DNA of 46,157 nt from an uncultured Methylobacillus sp. (GCA_946478865.1 CAMLDO010000016.1:1-46157), one strand, 5' to 3'; counted from the stretch's first letter, positions 11,866 through 19,404 are shown. Made by a program: numbers and translations. The notes: a model not told the origin generated them from the sequence alone.

Positions 11866-12516
11866 ATGAAAGCCCTTAAATTGAAATCATGTGTCGCAGC
11901 TGTCTGCTCCACGATTTTATTTTCTGCAGCATTCCCGGGTTATGCCCATGACGGCCACACGAATATTCCCGAAGCAACGAAAACCGTTCAAACAGATGCC
12001 GCCCTCAGAGATTTATGGGTAGGCCACGCATTCTGGGTGCGTAACGTAGTCATTGAAACGCTACGTGGAAATAAGGCAGGCGCAAGCGCAGCCGAACAGG
12101 AAGTTGTGGCCAACGCCAAGGCAATTGCTGGCACCATCGAGCCGTTTTATGGGAAAGCCGCCTCGGAAAAACTCTTCGGGTTGCTGGCCGGTCATTATGG
12201 AGCTGTAAAACAATACCTGGATGCAGCGAATGAAGGCAGCAAAGCGAAGCAAGATGCGGCAATGAAAACATTGACGACGAATGTGGACGAGATTGCCGCT
12301 TTTCTAAGCAAGGCAAATCCGAATCTGCCTTATGAAACTCTTCAAAGCCTGCTGTTAGCCCATGGCAGCCATCACGTCCAGCAGATTCAACAAATCAAAG
12401 CAAAGCAGTACGCGGAAGAAGCGAAGACCTGGAGCGCGATGAAGGATCACATGTATGTAATCGCGGACGCCCTGACCGGAGCCCTGGCAAAACAATTTCC
12501 AGATAAGTTCCAGTAA
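11866..12516 (+). CDS. Secreted His-containing helical protein, function unknown
   Basis: A 216-residue protein with a clear Sec signal peptide: basic start MKALKLKS, hydrophobic core, probable cleavage after GYA near residue 27, then HDGHTN. The mature part looks all-helical, with regularly placed histidines: LWVGHAFWVRN, LLAGHYG and LLAHGSHHVQQ. From memory the pattern (LW-x-x-H-x-x-W-x-R, then PFYG, then DEIAxFLxxxNP) is shared with cytoplasmic Firmicutes proteins sometimes mislabelled acetylglutamate kinase; I cannot verify that here. A metal- or haem-binding four-helix bundle in the periplasm is conceivable but only inference. The gene is monocistronic, lower in GC than its neighbours, and convergent with a SufR-like regulator. 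Confidence 0.8.
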   Translation: MKALKLKSCVAAVCSTILFSAAFPGYAHDGHTNIPEATKTVQTDAALRDLWVGHAFWVRNVVIETLRGNKAGASAAEQEVVANAKAIAGTIEPFYGKAASEKLFGLLAGHYGAVKQYLDAANEGSKAKQDAAMKTLTTNVDEIAAFLSKANPNLPYETLQSLLLAHGSHHVQQIQQIKAKQYAEEAKTWSAMKDHMYVIADALTGALAKQFPDKFQ

Positions 12517-12529
12517 GCGGCCCTGCAAT

Positions 12530-12558
12530 TCCCTCCCTAGCGATATGCCAGGGAGGGA
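12530..12558. terminator. Hairpin after the secreted-protein gene, possible terminator
   Basis: TCCCTCCCT / AGGGAGGGA gives a perfect 9-bp stem with an 11-base loop, 14 bases after the stop codon. No strong T-run follows, so efficient intrinsic termination is uncertain. Confidence 0.4.
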
Positions 12559-12706
12559 TGCTTATTGAGTTCGGCTGCATCCGCTTACAGTCGGGAACGT
12601 TGGGGCCGACCAGCGCCATCCAAAGGGAATCAGGGTATGAAGAACCTTGGAATCGATCACTCGTAGCAATTGGCAAAAGAGTTATCGATGGAAAGCAGAA
12701 ATAGAA

Positions 12707-13354
12707 TCAGTTTTTCGTAACACCAAATCGGCAGCACTCTCCGCCTCTGACCATGCATTCTCTATGGTCAATCCTGGCATCCAATAATGAAGACATGAGC
12801 GATAAATCCAAATCGCAAACTTCTTTGCAGCCTTCGGCCAGCTTATGAAACACACAATTACTCGCCACGATTTCCAATGGGCTGGATTCGTCCGCGTCTT
12901 CCGTATCCAAGGAAGTTTCGTAGCCCAACTCGTACATTATCAGTTTTACTTCCCTGACCTTGTCAGCCATGGAGCTCTTGCTTTGAACACGTGCTTTATA
13001 TTCAGAAGCCAATTGCTCGCCCAAGTCGGTCATGCACTCTTTCAGCGTCTCTTCGCCGAGCTTTTGCTGAACCAACTGCAATAACAACCTGGAGAATAAC
13101 GAATAGTGCCTGGGGAACAGTTCCAGCCCTGTTGCAGAGAGCCGATACACCCTGCCTGGCCTGCCGCCCGTGCTGGATTGCAAAGAGTTTTCCACATAGC
13201 GCTGCCCTTCAAGGCTGGATAAATGCTGATTAACGGCATTCCTTGAAATAGAGAGCTCTTGAGCCAAATGGTCGACAGTCAAACCTTTGTGGCTATGCAG
13301 CAACGCCTTGAGCAAAAGCTGCTGTCGATGACCCATGTTCAATAATGCGGACAT
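12707..13354 (-). CDS. SufR-like winged-helix regulator with C-terminal cysteine cluster
   Basis: DNA-binding regulator of about 215 residues. The N-terminal winged helix-turn-helix reads LTVDHLAQELSISRNAVNQH, followed by the GGRPGRVYRLS wing. The C-terminal domain contains six cysteines in its last 50 residues: one in SNCVFHK, two in GCKEVC, then HREC and GECC. This layout resembles SufR-type repressors of the Fe-S assembly (suf) genes, which hold a [4Fe-4S] cluster; the assignment is by pattern. The ATG at 13354 is preferred to a GTG at 13360. No ribosome binding site is visible, and the predicted promoter would start transcription about at the ATG, so the message may be leaderless. No suf genes are nearby. 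Confidence 0.85.
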   Translation of the reverse strand: MSALLNMGHRQQLLLKALLHSHKGLTVDHLAQELSISRNAVNQHLSSLEGQRYVENSLQSSTGGRPGRVYRLSATGLELFPRHYSLFSRLLLQLVQQKLGEETLKECMTDLGEQLASEYKARVQSKSSMADKVREVKLIMYELGYETSLDTEDADESSPLEIVASNCVFHKLAEGCKEVCDLDLSLMSSLLDARIDHRECMVRGGECCRFGVTKN

Positions 13355-13360
13355 GGGCAC

Positions 13361-13389
13361 ATTCTACAAACAAAAAAATCAATTGTCAC
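13361..13389 (-). promoter_or_regulatory. Probable promoter of the SufR-like regulator
   Basis: GTGACA (13389-13384) and TAGAAT (13366-13361) on the minus strand are 17 bases apart. The transcription start would fall at or next to the ATG at 13354. The -35 box abuts the inverted repeat at 13389-13414. Confidence 0.45.
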
Positions 13390-13414
13390 TTATGCAATAT
13401 TTATGTTGCATAAG
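13389..13414. promoter_or_regulatory. Palindromic operator candidate of the SufR-like regulator
   Basis: CTTATGCAA and TTGCATAAG form a perfect 9-bp inverted repeat with an 8-base spacer, immediately upstream of and touching the -35 box of the regulator gene. A dyad of this kind fits a dimeric winged-helix protein controlling its own promoter. The inner CAA-N8-TTG recalls the CAAC-N6-GTTG site reported for cyanobacterial SufR, but is not identical. Confidence 0.6.
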
Positions 13415-13470
13415 AAGCATGCATAAATTTTCTTAGGCGCTGACCAAAAGCCAAACCACGGCACCGACAG

Positions 13471-13502
13471 AAATAAAAAAGGCCGGATCCATAATCCGGC
13501 CT
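13471..13502 (-). terminator. Rho-independent terminator of the HU gene
   Basis: On the minus strand AGGCCGGAT / ATCCGGCCT is a 9-bp stem with a 5-base loop, followed by TTTTTTATTT. It lies 67 bases after the HU stop codon. Confidence 0.85.
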
Positions 13503-13568
13503 GATCAACGCTTTCTTCACCCGCTCTCCATGAGGCGAAGAAAAAGAGCCATAAGGCCCTTGCGTCGA

Positions 13569-13841
13569 TTAGTTCACTGCGTCCTTCAGTGCCTTGCCGG
13601 CGGTAAAAGCCGGGGACTTGCGAGCAGCGATCTTGATTTCCTTGCCGGTTTGCGGATTGCGGCCAGTGCGAGCTGCGCGTTGGTTCACCTTGAAGGTGCC
13701 GAAACCGATCAGAGCAACGCTGTCACCCTTCTTCAGAGCTTTGGTAACGGCATTGGTAAAAGCGTTGACGGCCTTGCCAGCATCTGCCTTGCTGATGTTA
13801 GCTTCTGCGGCGATGGCATCGATAAGTTCAGTCTTGTTCAT
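13569..13841 (-). CDS. hupB: DNA-binding protein HU
   Basis: Small nucleoid-associated protein that bends DNA. Ninety residues from the ATG at 13841, starting [19 protein letters not shown], with [21 protein letters not shown] forming the DNA-binding arm and the expected [14 protein letters not shown] end. A GGAGAA ribosome binding site lies 4 bases upstream; the longer in-frame extension is rejected. A single gene with its own promoter and terminator. Confidence 0.96.
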   Translation of the reverse strand: MNKTELIDAIAAEANISKADAGKAVNAFTNAVTKALKKGDSVALIGFGTFKVNQRAARTGRNPQTGKEIKIAARKSPAFTAGKALKDAVN

Positions 13842-13899
13842 GCGGTTCTCCGTGTTAATGTTGAGTTGCTCACTGCAGGACTTAACCCACAGGCTCCGA

Positions 13900-13928
13900 A
13901 CTGTATCGCCTGTTTCGCCGCTTGGCAA
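13900..13928 (-). promoter_or_regulatory. Probable promoter of the HU gene
   Basis: TTGCCA (13928-13923) and TACAGT (13905-13900) on the minus strand are exactly 17 bases apart. The leader would be about 50 bases long. Confidence 0.5.
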
Positions 13929-13982
13929 TCCGTAAAATGTTAAAAATCGCGATTCCATGCGCTTTGCGGCGCATTTTTCCGC

Positions 13983-14011
13983 TTGCAGCCACCTCCAAAA
14001 CCGCGTAAATT
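13983..14011 (+). promoter_or_regulatory. Probable promoter of the UmuD-like gene
   Basis: TTGCAG (13983-13988) and TAAATT (14006-14011) are 17 bases apart. The -10 box lies inside the left arm of the long inverted repeat at 14003-14041, so a protein bound there would block RNA polymerase. Confidence 0.5.
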
Positions 14012-14041
14012 TGATTTCAGTTACAGAAATCAAATTTACGC
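14003..14041. promoter_or_regulatory. Perfect 16-bp inverted repeat, operator candidate of the UmuD-like gene
   Basis: Both arms (14003-14018 and 14026-14041) are perfectly complementary over 16 bp, around a 7-base spacer AGTTACA. The repeat covers the predicted -10 box and transcription start and ends two bases before the ATG at 14043. If transcription starts near 14018 the mRNA would carry only the right half, so a DNA operator is more likely than an RNA hairpin. It leaves no room for a normal ribosome binding site. Confidence 0.7.
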
Positions 14042-14042
14042 A

Positions 14043-14630
14043 ATGGACAACAGCAACATCAAACGCGGCGGATCACGGCCTGGGGCAGGGCGCAAACCGG
14101 GCGAACCTACCACTCTTTTGCGGGTGCCTGTCAGCCAGACCGAGCCCGTCCGGGATTTTCTTGCCGCTCAATTGAAGAAGCGGCAGCAAACCGCGCAGTA
14201 CAACGTAGCGGAAATCGTGGAGCTTGCCGCAGAGAATATCTCGCTCTCGCTGCCGCTCTATACGACCAAGGTTGCGGCCGGCCTCCCTTCCCCTGCGGAC
14301 GACCACGTCGAAAAACGCATGAGCCCCAGCGAATATCTGGTAGACAACGATACCGCGACCTTCTTCGTGCGCGTCAAGGGCGACTCAATGGTGGATGCCG
14401 GTATTTTCGAGGACGACGTACTGGTCATTGACCGCTCGCGCGTACCGCAAGTGGGCGACATCGTTCTGGCCATGCTGGATGGCGAATTCACGGTCAAGAC
14501 CCTGGGCAAAGGCAAGGAAGGCATACGCCTGATCCCGGCCAACAAGCTCTATTCCGTTATTGAAGTAAAAAGGGAACAATCCTTCGAACTCTGGGGCGTC
14601 GTCACAGGCTCGATGCGCAAGTTCAAATGA
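14043..14630 (+). CDS. UmuD/LexA-like S24 autoprotease with N-terminal extension
   Basis: A 195-residue S24-family protein. The autocleavage site is VAAG (A79-G80), the nucleophile Ser115 lies in KGDSM and the general base Lys152 in FTVKTL. The 36-residue cleavage-to-Ser and 37-residue Ser-to-Lys distances equal those of E. coli UmuD (C24, S60, K97). The segment before the cleavage site is about 55 residues longer than in UmuD and contains [12 protein letters not shown] and an LRVP-x-S-like stretch, reminiscent of DNA-binding or ribbon-helix-helix leaders. No umuC follows. It may be a polymerase V subunit or, like UmuDAb of Acinetobacter, a LexA-like repressor; the palindrome at its start supports the latter (inference). 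Confidence 0.85.
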   Translation: MDNSNIKRGGSRPGAGRKPGEPTTLLRVPVSQTEPVRDFLAAQLKKRQQTAQYNVAEIVELAAENISLSLPLYTTKVAAGLPSPADDHVEKRMSPSEYLVDNDTATFFVRVKGDSMVDAGIFEDDVLVIDRSRVPQVGDIVLAMLDGEFTVKTLGKGKEGIRLIPANKLYSVIEVKREQSFELWGVVTGSMRKFK

Positions 14631-14683
14631 ACGTGCGCGCGATTGCGCTGAATATCTGATGCCTCAAAGCATCAGGATTCCGT

Positions 14684-15001
14684 CTAGTTAAGCAGCACCC
14701 TCTCGCCACTCTCGGCGTTGAAATACTGCAGCCGTGCAAAACCAGGAGAGAACGTGAGTTGCCCGTCATAGAGGGTTTCGCCATCGACATCGACGGTAGC
14801 GTAGCCAGTGCGATACAGGACAACTTCCGCTTTTTCCGATCCATGGCGGAATGAAAAGGCATCGTACTGCTCGTCCTCATCCTCGTCCATCAACGTCCAG
14901 CCGGACTTGCCCGTCAGCTCCTTCAGCCACAACGGCAGGTCGACCTCAGCCTGGCACACGATCGCATAATCGAATGCGGATATTACGGACTGTTCGAGCA
15001 T
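14684..15001 (-). CDS. Hypothetical protein
   Basis: A 105-residue protein I do not recognise. It is acidic, with a DEDEDEQYD run near residue 40, and has no signal peptide or membrane segment. The second half alternates charged and hydrophobic residues in a way that suggests beta strands (AEVVLYRTGYATVDVDGETL). It stands alone between the UmuD-like gene and pilD, convergent with the former and divergent from the latter. The codon use is like the neighbours, which supports it being a real gene. Confidence 0.65.
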   Translation of the reverse strand: MLEQSVISAFDYAIVCQAEVDLPLWLKELTGKSGWTLMDEDEDEQYDAFSFRHGSEKAEVVLYRTGYATVDVDGETLYDGQLTFSPGFARLQYFNAESGERVLLN

Positions 15002-15148
15002 GTTCTGTCACCTCACTTCAAACCACTTACCCTGTTATCGGCCAGATGGCGCCGAATTTTAGTTTTTCAAGCAGTCTCGCCCGCCTTGCCAAGGCTGGAC
15101 AAGGGTGCGAAGATGCCCGCTCCAAAACGCTGCATAGAGCATGCCAAC

Positions 15149-16009
15149 ATGCCTGAAATCATCGAACTGCTGCAACGCGAACCCACACTCTTTATAACGG
15201 CCGCCACGCTGTTCGGTTTACTGGTAGGCAGTTTTCTCAATGTCGTGATCCATCGTCTGCCCAAGATGATGGAGCAGGAATGGCACCGCAATTGTGCGGA
15301 GCTGCGCGGCGAGGAAGCGGCCGAGGCGCCCCAGTACAATCTCGTCGCCCCCCGCTCCGCCTGTCCCTCCTGCGGCCATCGCATCAGCGCCTGGGAAAAT
15401 ATTCCGGTCGTCAGCTACCTTGCGCTGCGCGGGAAATGCGCGGGATGCAAAACCTCAATCAGCCCGCGCTATCCGCTGGTTGAAATCTTCGCGGGCACAC
15501 TGGCCGGCATCATTGCCTGGCACTTCGGATTCGGTGCAACAGCACTTGCCGCGATGCTGTTCACCTTCACCCTGATCGCGCTGACCTTCATTGATTTCGA
15601 CACCCATCTGCTGCCGGACGATCTCACATTGCCGCTGATGTGGCTGGGCCTGGTACTCAATATCAACGGGCTGTTTACCGATCTGCAATCGGCCGTGATC
15701 GGCGCCATAGCCGGCTACCTCGCACTCTGGTCGGTCTATTGGATATTCAAGCTGGTCACGGGCAAGGAAGGCATGGGTTATGGCGACTTCAAGCTGCTGG
15801 CGGCAATCGGCGCATGGTTCGGTTGGCAAATGCTGCCGGCGGTGATCCTGCTGTCCTCGCTGGTCGGCTCCATCATCGGCATCGGCCTGATCGTATTGGC
15901 AAAACACGGTCGCAATGTGCCGATTCCTTTCGGGCCTTATCTGGCGCTGGGCGGTATCGCCGCGCTGTTCTTCGGCCCGCAAATGGCCAACTTCTACCTG
16001 CCTGCGTGA
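15149..16009 (+). CDS. pilD: Type IV prepilin peptidase / N-methyltransferase
   Basis: Inner-membrane aspartyl protease that cleaves and N-methylates type IV prepilins and pseudopilins. The 286 residues show GSFLNVVIHRLP near the start, the two zinc-type pairs CPSC and CAGC at about 72-75 and 97-100, and the catalytic aspartates in FIDFDTHLLPDD and GMGYGDFKLL. Several membrane helices are evident. The start at 15149 (MPEIIELLQ) is chosen by homologue length; an ATG at 15113 is possible. It overlaps coaE by one base. The usual upstream pilB and pilC are absent, but it could process substrates for the two orphan secretion ATPases in this window. Confidence 0.95.
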   Translation: MPEIIELLQREPTLFITAATLFGLLVGSFLNVVIHRLPKMMEQEWHRNCAELRGEEAAEAPQYNLVAPRSACPSCGHRISAWENIPVVSYLALRGKCAGCKTSISPRYPLVEIFAGTLAGIIAWHFGFGATALAAMLFTFTLIALTFIDFDTHLLPDDLTLPLMWLGLVLNINGLFTDLQSAVIGAIAGYLALWSVYWIFKLVTGKEGMGYGDFKLLAAIGAWFGWQMLPAVILLSSLVGSIIGIGLIVLAKHGRNVPIPFGPYLALGGIAALFFGPQMANFYLPA

Positions 16010-16602
16010 TGATTGTCGGTCTGACGGGAGGAATCGGCAGCGGCAAGAGCGAAGCTGCACGACTTTTTGCGGCATTGGGTGTGCCGGTAGTCGATACCGA
16101 CGCAATAGCCCATGAAATGACCGCTGCAGGTCAGCCAGCGTTGGCGCGCATCGCCGCAGCGTTCGGCGAGGAGGCCATCGCTCCTGACGGGTCGCTCAAT
16201 CGTGCCTACATACGCAAAAAAGTTTTTTCCGATAGTGCCGCCAAACGTACGCTTGAAAGCATCCTGCACCCAATGATCCGGGCAGAAGTGGCGGCGAGGC
16301 TATCCGGGAATGCCTCGGCGTCCTATCAGATCGTAATGGTACCGCTGCTGTTCGAGACCGATGCCTACCGGTCGATGATAGATCGCAGCCTCGTAATCGA
16401 TTGCGATGAAAGCTTGCAGGTAAGCCGCGCCATGGCGCGCAGCCGGCTCACCGAAACCGAGGTTCGCGCAATCATGGACACGCAATGTTTCCGGGAACAA
16501 AGGCTTGCGCTCGCCGACGACATCATCGACAACAGCGGATCGCTGGAAAACCTGGAGAAACAGGTCAGGGAAAAACACGAAAAGTATATTAGACTTGCAT
16601 AG
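16009..16602 (+). CDS. coaE: Dephospho-CoA kinase
   Basis: Last enzyme of coenzyme A synthesis; phosphorylates the 3'-hydroxyl of dephospho-CoA. The 197 residues open with the P-loop GLTGGIGSGKS, followed by DTDAIAHEM and the lid block HPMIRAEV. The ATG overlaps the pilD TGA (TGATG). Position between pilD and zapD is typical of beta- and gammaproteobacteria. Confidence 0.96.
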   Translation: MIVGLTGGIGSGKSEAARLFAALGVPVVDTDAIAHEMTAAGQPALARIAAAFGEEAIAPDGSLNRAYIRKKVFSDSAAKRTLESILHPMIRAEVAARLSGNASASYQIVMVPLLFETDAYRSMIDRSLVIDCDESLQVSRAMARSRLTETEVRAIMDTQCFREQRLALADDIIDNSGSLENLEKQVREKHEKYIRLA

Positions 16603-16670
16603 TTAGATAATCAATTTCATAATCCACGCAAATTATTAACCATTCCATGCACAAGTAAATCCAGGACGCA

Positions 16671-17429
16671 GTGGCCAGCTACGATTACCCATTCAATGAA
16701 CGTATCCGCACCCTGCTGCGACTTGAGGATTTATTCGCCAAGATCTTCCATTACCTGGAAAGCGAACACGAACTGGATCATCACTGCGCGCTGATCAGCA
16801 TTTTTCAGGTGCTGGACGTCATCGATCGCGCAGAACTCAAGACGGACCTGCTGCAGGAACTGGACCGCCAGAAGTCCGTGATGGACAACCTGCGCGGCAA
16901 TCCTGCCATCGCCGAGGACGTGCTGAACGAGGTCATCGGCGAAATCGAGCAGACTACCCGCACGCTGCGCACTACTCCCGGCAAGATCGGCCAGGTGCTG
17001 CGCGACAATGAATGGCTCATGAGCATTAAGCAGCGCGCCGTCATTCCCGGCGGCGTGTGCGAATTCGACGTACCGTCCTACCACTACTGGCTCGGCCTCT
17101 CCGCTGAAAAACGCAAACAGGATCTGGAGGACTGGCTGAACCACCTCACGCCGCTCCATGATGGCTTGCGCATCATTCTGCATATCCTGCGCGGCAGCGG
17201 CGTACCGACACAACTGGTTGCCCAGCAAGGCACTTTTCAGCAGATGCTGGGCGGCGCCAAGCCAGCCCAGATGCTGCGCATCCAGGTGGCCGACGATCTG
17301 CCCTGCTTCCCGGAAGTCAGTGCCAACAAATATGCGATCAACATCCGCTTCAACGCGCTTGAAGGCGTGCAGAAGCCGAAGCAATGCGAGCGCGACGTCA
17401 GTTTTGAACTGACGCTGTGCAATCTCTGA
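16671..17429 (+). CDS. zapD: Cell division protein ZapD
   Basis: FtsZ-binding protein that bundles FtsZ filaments at midcell. The 252 residues match the family (formerly YacF/DUF1342): N-terminal YDYPFNERIRTLLRLEDLF, a helical region, then the beta-rich C-terminal domain with YHYWL and PQxxR-like stretches. The start is a GTG at 16671. It lies 68 bases after coaE and 31 bases before yacG. Confidence 0.95.
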   Translation: MASYDYPFNERIRTLLRLEDLFAKIFHYLESEHELDHHCALISIFQVLDVIDRAELKTDLLQELDRQKSVMDNLRGNPAIAEDVLNEVIGEIEQTTRTLRTTPGKIGQVLRDNEWLMSIKQRAVIPGGVCEFDVPSYHYWLGLSAEKRKQDLEDWLNHLTPLHDGLRIILHILRGSGVPTQLVAQQGTFQQMLGGAKPAQMLRIQVADDLPCFPEVSANKYAINIRFNALEGVQKPKQCERDVSFELTLCNL

Positions 17430-17460
17430 CTAACGGCTATCGCCTCCTGCATCTGGAATT

Positions 17461-17637
17461 ATGGCTACCCTGGTCACCTGCCCTACTTGCGGCACGCAAA
17501 CTGAATATTCCCCACAGAATCCTTACCGTCCTTTTTGCTGCGAGCGTTGCAAGATGATCGATCTCGGCGCCTGGGCCAACGAAAGCTATCGCGTGCCGGA
17601 CAACAGCCACCCGGAACTCCCGGAGGACGACCAATGA
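17461..17637 (+). CDS. yacG: DNA gyrase inhibitor YacG (zinc protein)
   Basis: A 58-residue protein with the YacG zinc site: CPTC at residues 7-10 and FCCERCK near residue 28, followed by [14 protein letters not shown], the diagnostic family block. YacG of E. coli binds GyrB and inhibits gyrase. It directly follows zapD, as in most proteobacteria, and overlaps the next gene by four bases. Confidence 0.95.
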   Translation: MATLVTCPTCGTQTEYSPQNPYRPFCCERCKMIDLGAWANESYRVPDNSHPELPEDDQ

Positions 17638-18068
17638 TGCGCAGTCTTTGTGTCCTTTCGCTGCTATGGGCAGCGTTTGCCGCACAGGCTGCCCAGCCCG
17701 TCGAACTGAGCCGGGCCTGGGCACGCGCCACCGCTCCCGGACAGGAAGTCGGCGCTGCTTACATGGAGCTGAAAAGCGCTACCTCCCTGACGCTGGTCAA
17801 GGTAGAGAGCCCGGCGGCGGAGAGCGTGGAAATTCACAAGATGTCGATGAAAAATGGCGTGATGGAAATGCGCATGCTGCAGACACTCGAGCTTCCTGCC
17901 GGCAAGGCGGTGAAACTGGAGCCGGGCGGATTTCACCTCATGCTGTTCGCGCTGAAAAACCCGCTCAGGATTGGTGAAACCGTTCCAATGGCATTAAGCT
18001 TCAAGGATCGGGACGGCAAGGTTTCGACCATGAAGGTCGAATTGCCGGTCAAGCGCAGTGCCGATTAG
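17634..18068 (+). CDS. Periplasmic PCu(A)C copper chaperone
   Basis: A 144-residue exported protein with a short signal peptide (cleavage likely after AQA, near residue 20). The mature domain has the PCu(A)C copper ligands: HKMSM with further methionines in VMEMRM, and GGFHLML near the end. Members deliver Cu(I) to the CuA site of cytochrome oxidase or otherwise handle periplasmic copper. The start overlaps the yacG stop (ATGATG allows either of two adjacent ATGs). The stop overlaps by four bases the stop of a convergent membrane-anchored protein. Confidence 0.9.
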   Translation: MMRSLCVLSLLWAAFAAQAAQPVELSRAWARATAPGQEVGAAYMELKSATSLTLVKVESPAAESVEIHKMSMKNGVMEMRMLQTLELPAGKAVKLEPGGFHLMLFALKNPLRIGETVPMALSFKDRDGKVSTMKVELPVKRSAD

Positions 18069-18475
18069 CGGCTCGTAAACGGCAGCGCGTACTGGGTCTT
18101 CCCCGCACTCAGCACCACCAGCCAGTCTTTACGCCCCTGGATGCAGGCCGGCAGCATCACTTCCCCCTGCCACCGCCCCGGTTCCTGCTGTACCAGCCGA
18201 TAACGGTTGAACCCCATTTGCATGCCATGCATCTGGAAGCTCGCATGAACTTCCGATACATCAGGCCATTCGACGGAAATCTGAAAAGGTTTCAGCGCAT
18301 CAGGCTGGTGATCGAATCGCACACTGCCCTTCGAGATCGGCAAAGCGCAGCCAGCAACGATATTCTGGCAGGCAACAGGCACGAGCTCCTCATGCGGCGC
18401 AAAGCGTGGCCACAGCAGTGCGACAGCCGCAATAAGCACCACTATCCACCAGCCATGTCGCCTGATCATTCCCAT
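18065..18475 (-). CDS. Membrane-anchored protein of unknown function
   Basis: About 136 residues from the ATG at 18475, with an AGAGGG-like ribosome binding site; an ATG at 18469 is also possible. One N-terminal transmembrane segment (WWIVVLIAAVALLW) places the rest in the periplasm. The soluble part contains two cysteines (VACQNIVAGC), a Met/His cluster (FQMHGMQMGFN) and the motif MLPACIQGRKDW. The Met/His cluster and its position facing a copper chaperone suggest metal handling, but that is inference. It overlaps the 3' end of the Nudix-ThiE gene by ten bases. Confidence 0.75.
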   Translation of the reverse strand: MGMIRRHGWWIVVLIAAVALLWPRFAPHEELVPVACQNIVAGCALPISKGSVRFDHQPDALKPFQISVEWPDVSEVHASFQMHGMQMGFNRYRLVQQEPGRWQGEVMLPACIQGRKDWLVVLSAGKTQYALPFTSR

Positions 18476-19404
18476 ATCGCCCTCTGCATCGCAATGCCAT
18501 GTGCGCCGCTCGCCCACGCCTCGGCCAGAAACTCGGTGCGCATGCCTCCCAACGCATACACCGGCAGCGAGTAATCAGTCAGCATGCCGCGAAAACTCTC
18601 CCAGCCCAGCGGTGCGACGTCAGGGTGGCTTGGCGTGACCATCACCGGCGACAGCAGCACGAAATCGCAGGCCAGCCGCTCGGCAGCCTCCAGCTCTTCC
18701 CGGTTATGACAAGAGGCTGCGCACAGCATTCCCTTTGGTCGTTCCGTCAGGGCCGCAAGCCGGGCCGAGGAGAGATGGATGCCATCGGCACCTGCCCGCA
18801 GTGCCGTCTCTACTTCGCCGTTGAGCAGGACGCGCGCGCCGTAAGGACGCGCCAACGCAATCACTTCGGCACAAAAGCGCTCCTGTTCATCCGGTGATAA
18901 CTGTTTTTCACGCACCTGTATCAGCCGCGCCCCTTGTGTCAGAGCGTGCTGCAGGCCGTCAAAAAAGCGCTCGCGCCCCAATTCGTGCAAATTGGTGATC
19001 GCATAAACGGGCGGCAGGTTCAATGCTTCGAGAATAGGAGCATTGGCCGGAAGCATCGGACCGACCGCGACACTTTGCGGAAACTGCCAGGACAACTGCT
19101 GGTTTTCTCGCCCATGCGGCTCGCCGCGCCATTGCGGAATCACGAAGAAACGCAGCTTGACGATGCGCTCAGGATATTCGAAGGTCCGCGTAACCCATGG
19201 ATGCGCCACCTCCGCCTCTATGCCCAACTCCTCGTGCAGCTCCCGCTGCAAAGCATGGAACGGCGTTTCGCCTTGCTCTATCTTTCCGCCGGGGAACTCC
19301 CACCACCCCGCCCAGGGCTTGCCTTCCGGACGTTGCCCAAGCAGCACCTGCCCATCGGGGCGACGCAGCACCGCAACTGCGGCTTCGACGTAAGGCTTGC
19401 TCAT
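18466..19404 (-). CDS. Nudix hydrolase fused to a ThiE/TenI-like domain
   Basis: A 312-residue two-domain protein. Residues 1-130 are a MutT-like Nudix domain with the box GGKIEQGETPFHALQRELHEELG, the type that removes oxidised dGTP. Residues 135-312 resemble thiamine-phosphate synthase/TenI: QVREK, GADGIHLSS, ASCHNREEL, SPVMVTPSHPD and YALGGM. The Asp of the usual NDR motif is replaced (LLNGEVE), so thiamine synthesis activity is doubtful. This fusion is known across proteobacteria. The start at 19404 (MSKPYVEAAV) overlaps the upstream ATPase stop by four bases. Confidence 0.92.
   Translation of the reverse strand: MSKPYVEAAVAVLRRPDGQVLLGQRPEGKPWAGWWEFPGGKIEQGETPFHALQRELHEELGIEAEVAHPWVTRTFEYPERIVKLRFFVIPQWRGEPHGRENQQLSWQFPQSVAVGPMLPANAPILEALNLPPVYAITNLHELGRERFFDGLQHALTQGARLIQVREKQLSPDEQERFCAEVIALARPYGARVLLNGEVETALRAGADGIHLSSARLAALTERPKGMLCAASCHNREELEAAERLACDFVLLSPVMVTPSHPDVAPLGWESFRGMLTDYSLPVYALGGMRTEFLAEAWASGAHGIAMQRAIWE

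Noticed and set aside
11423..13560. A genomic island integrated at tRNA-Pro
   Set aside because: The AT-rich region after the tRNA looked suspicious, but there is no integrase, no direct repeat of the tRNA 3' end and no transposase. Only base composition supports it.
14003..14041. A classical LexA (SOS) box before the UmuD-like gene
   Set aside because: The CTGT-N8-ACAG pattern is not present. The CAGTTACAG centre is not a match, and the long palindrome is a different type of site.
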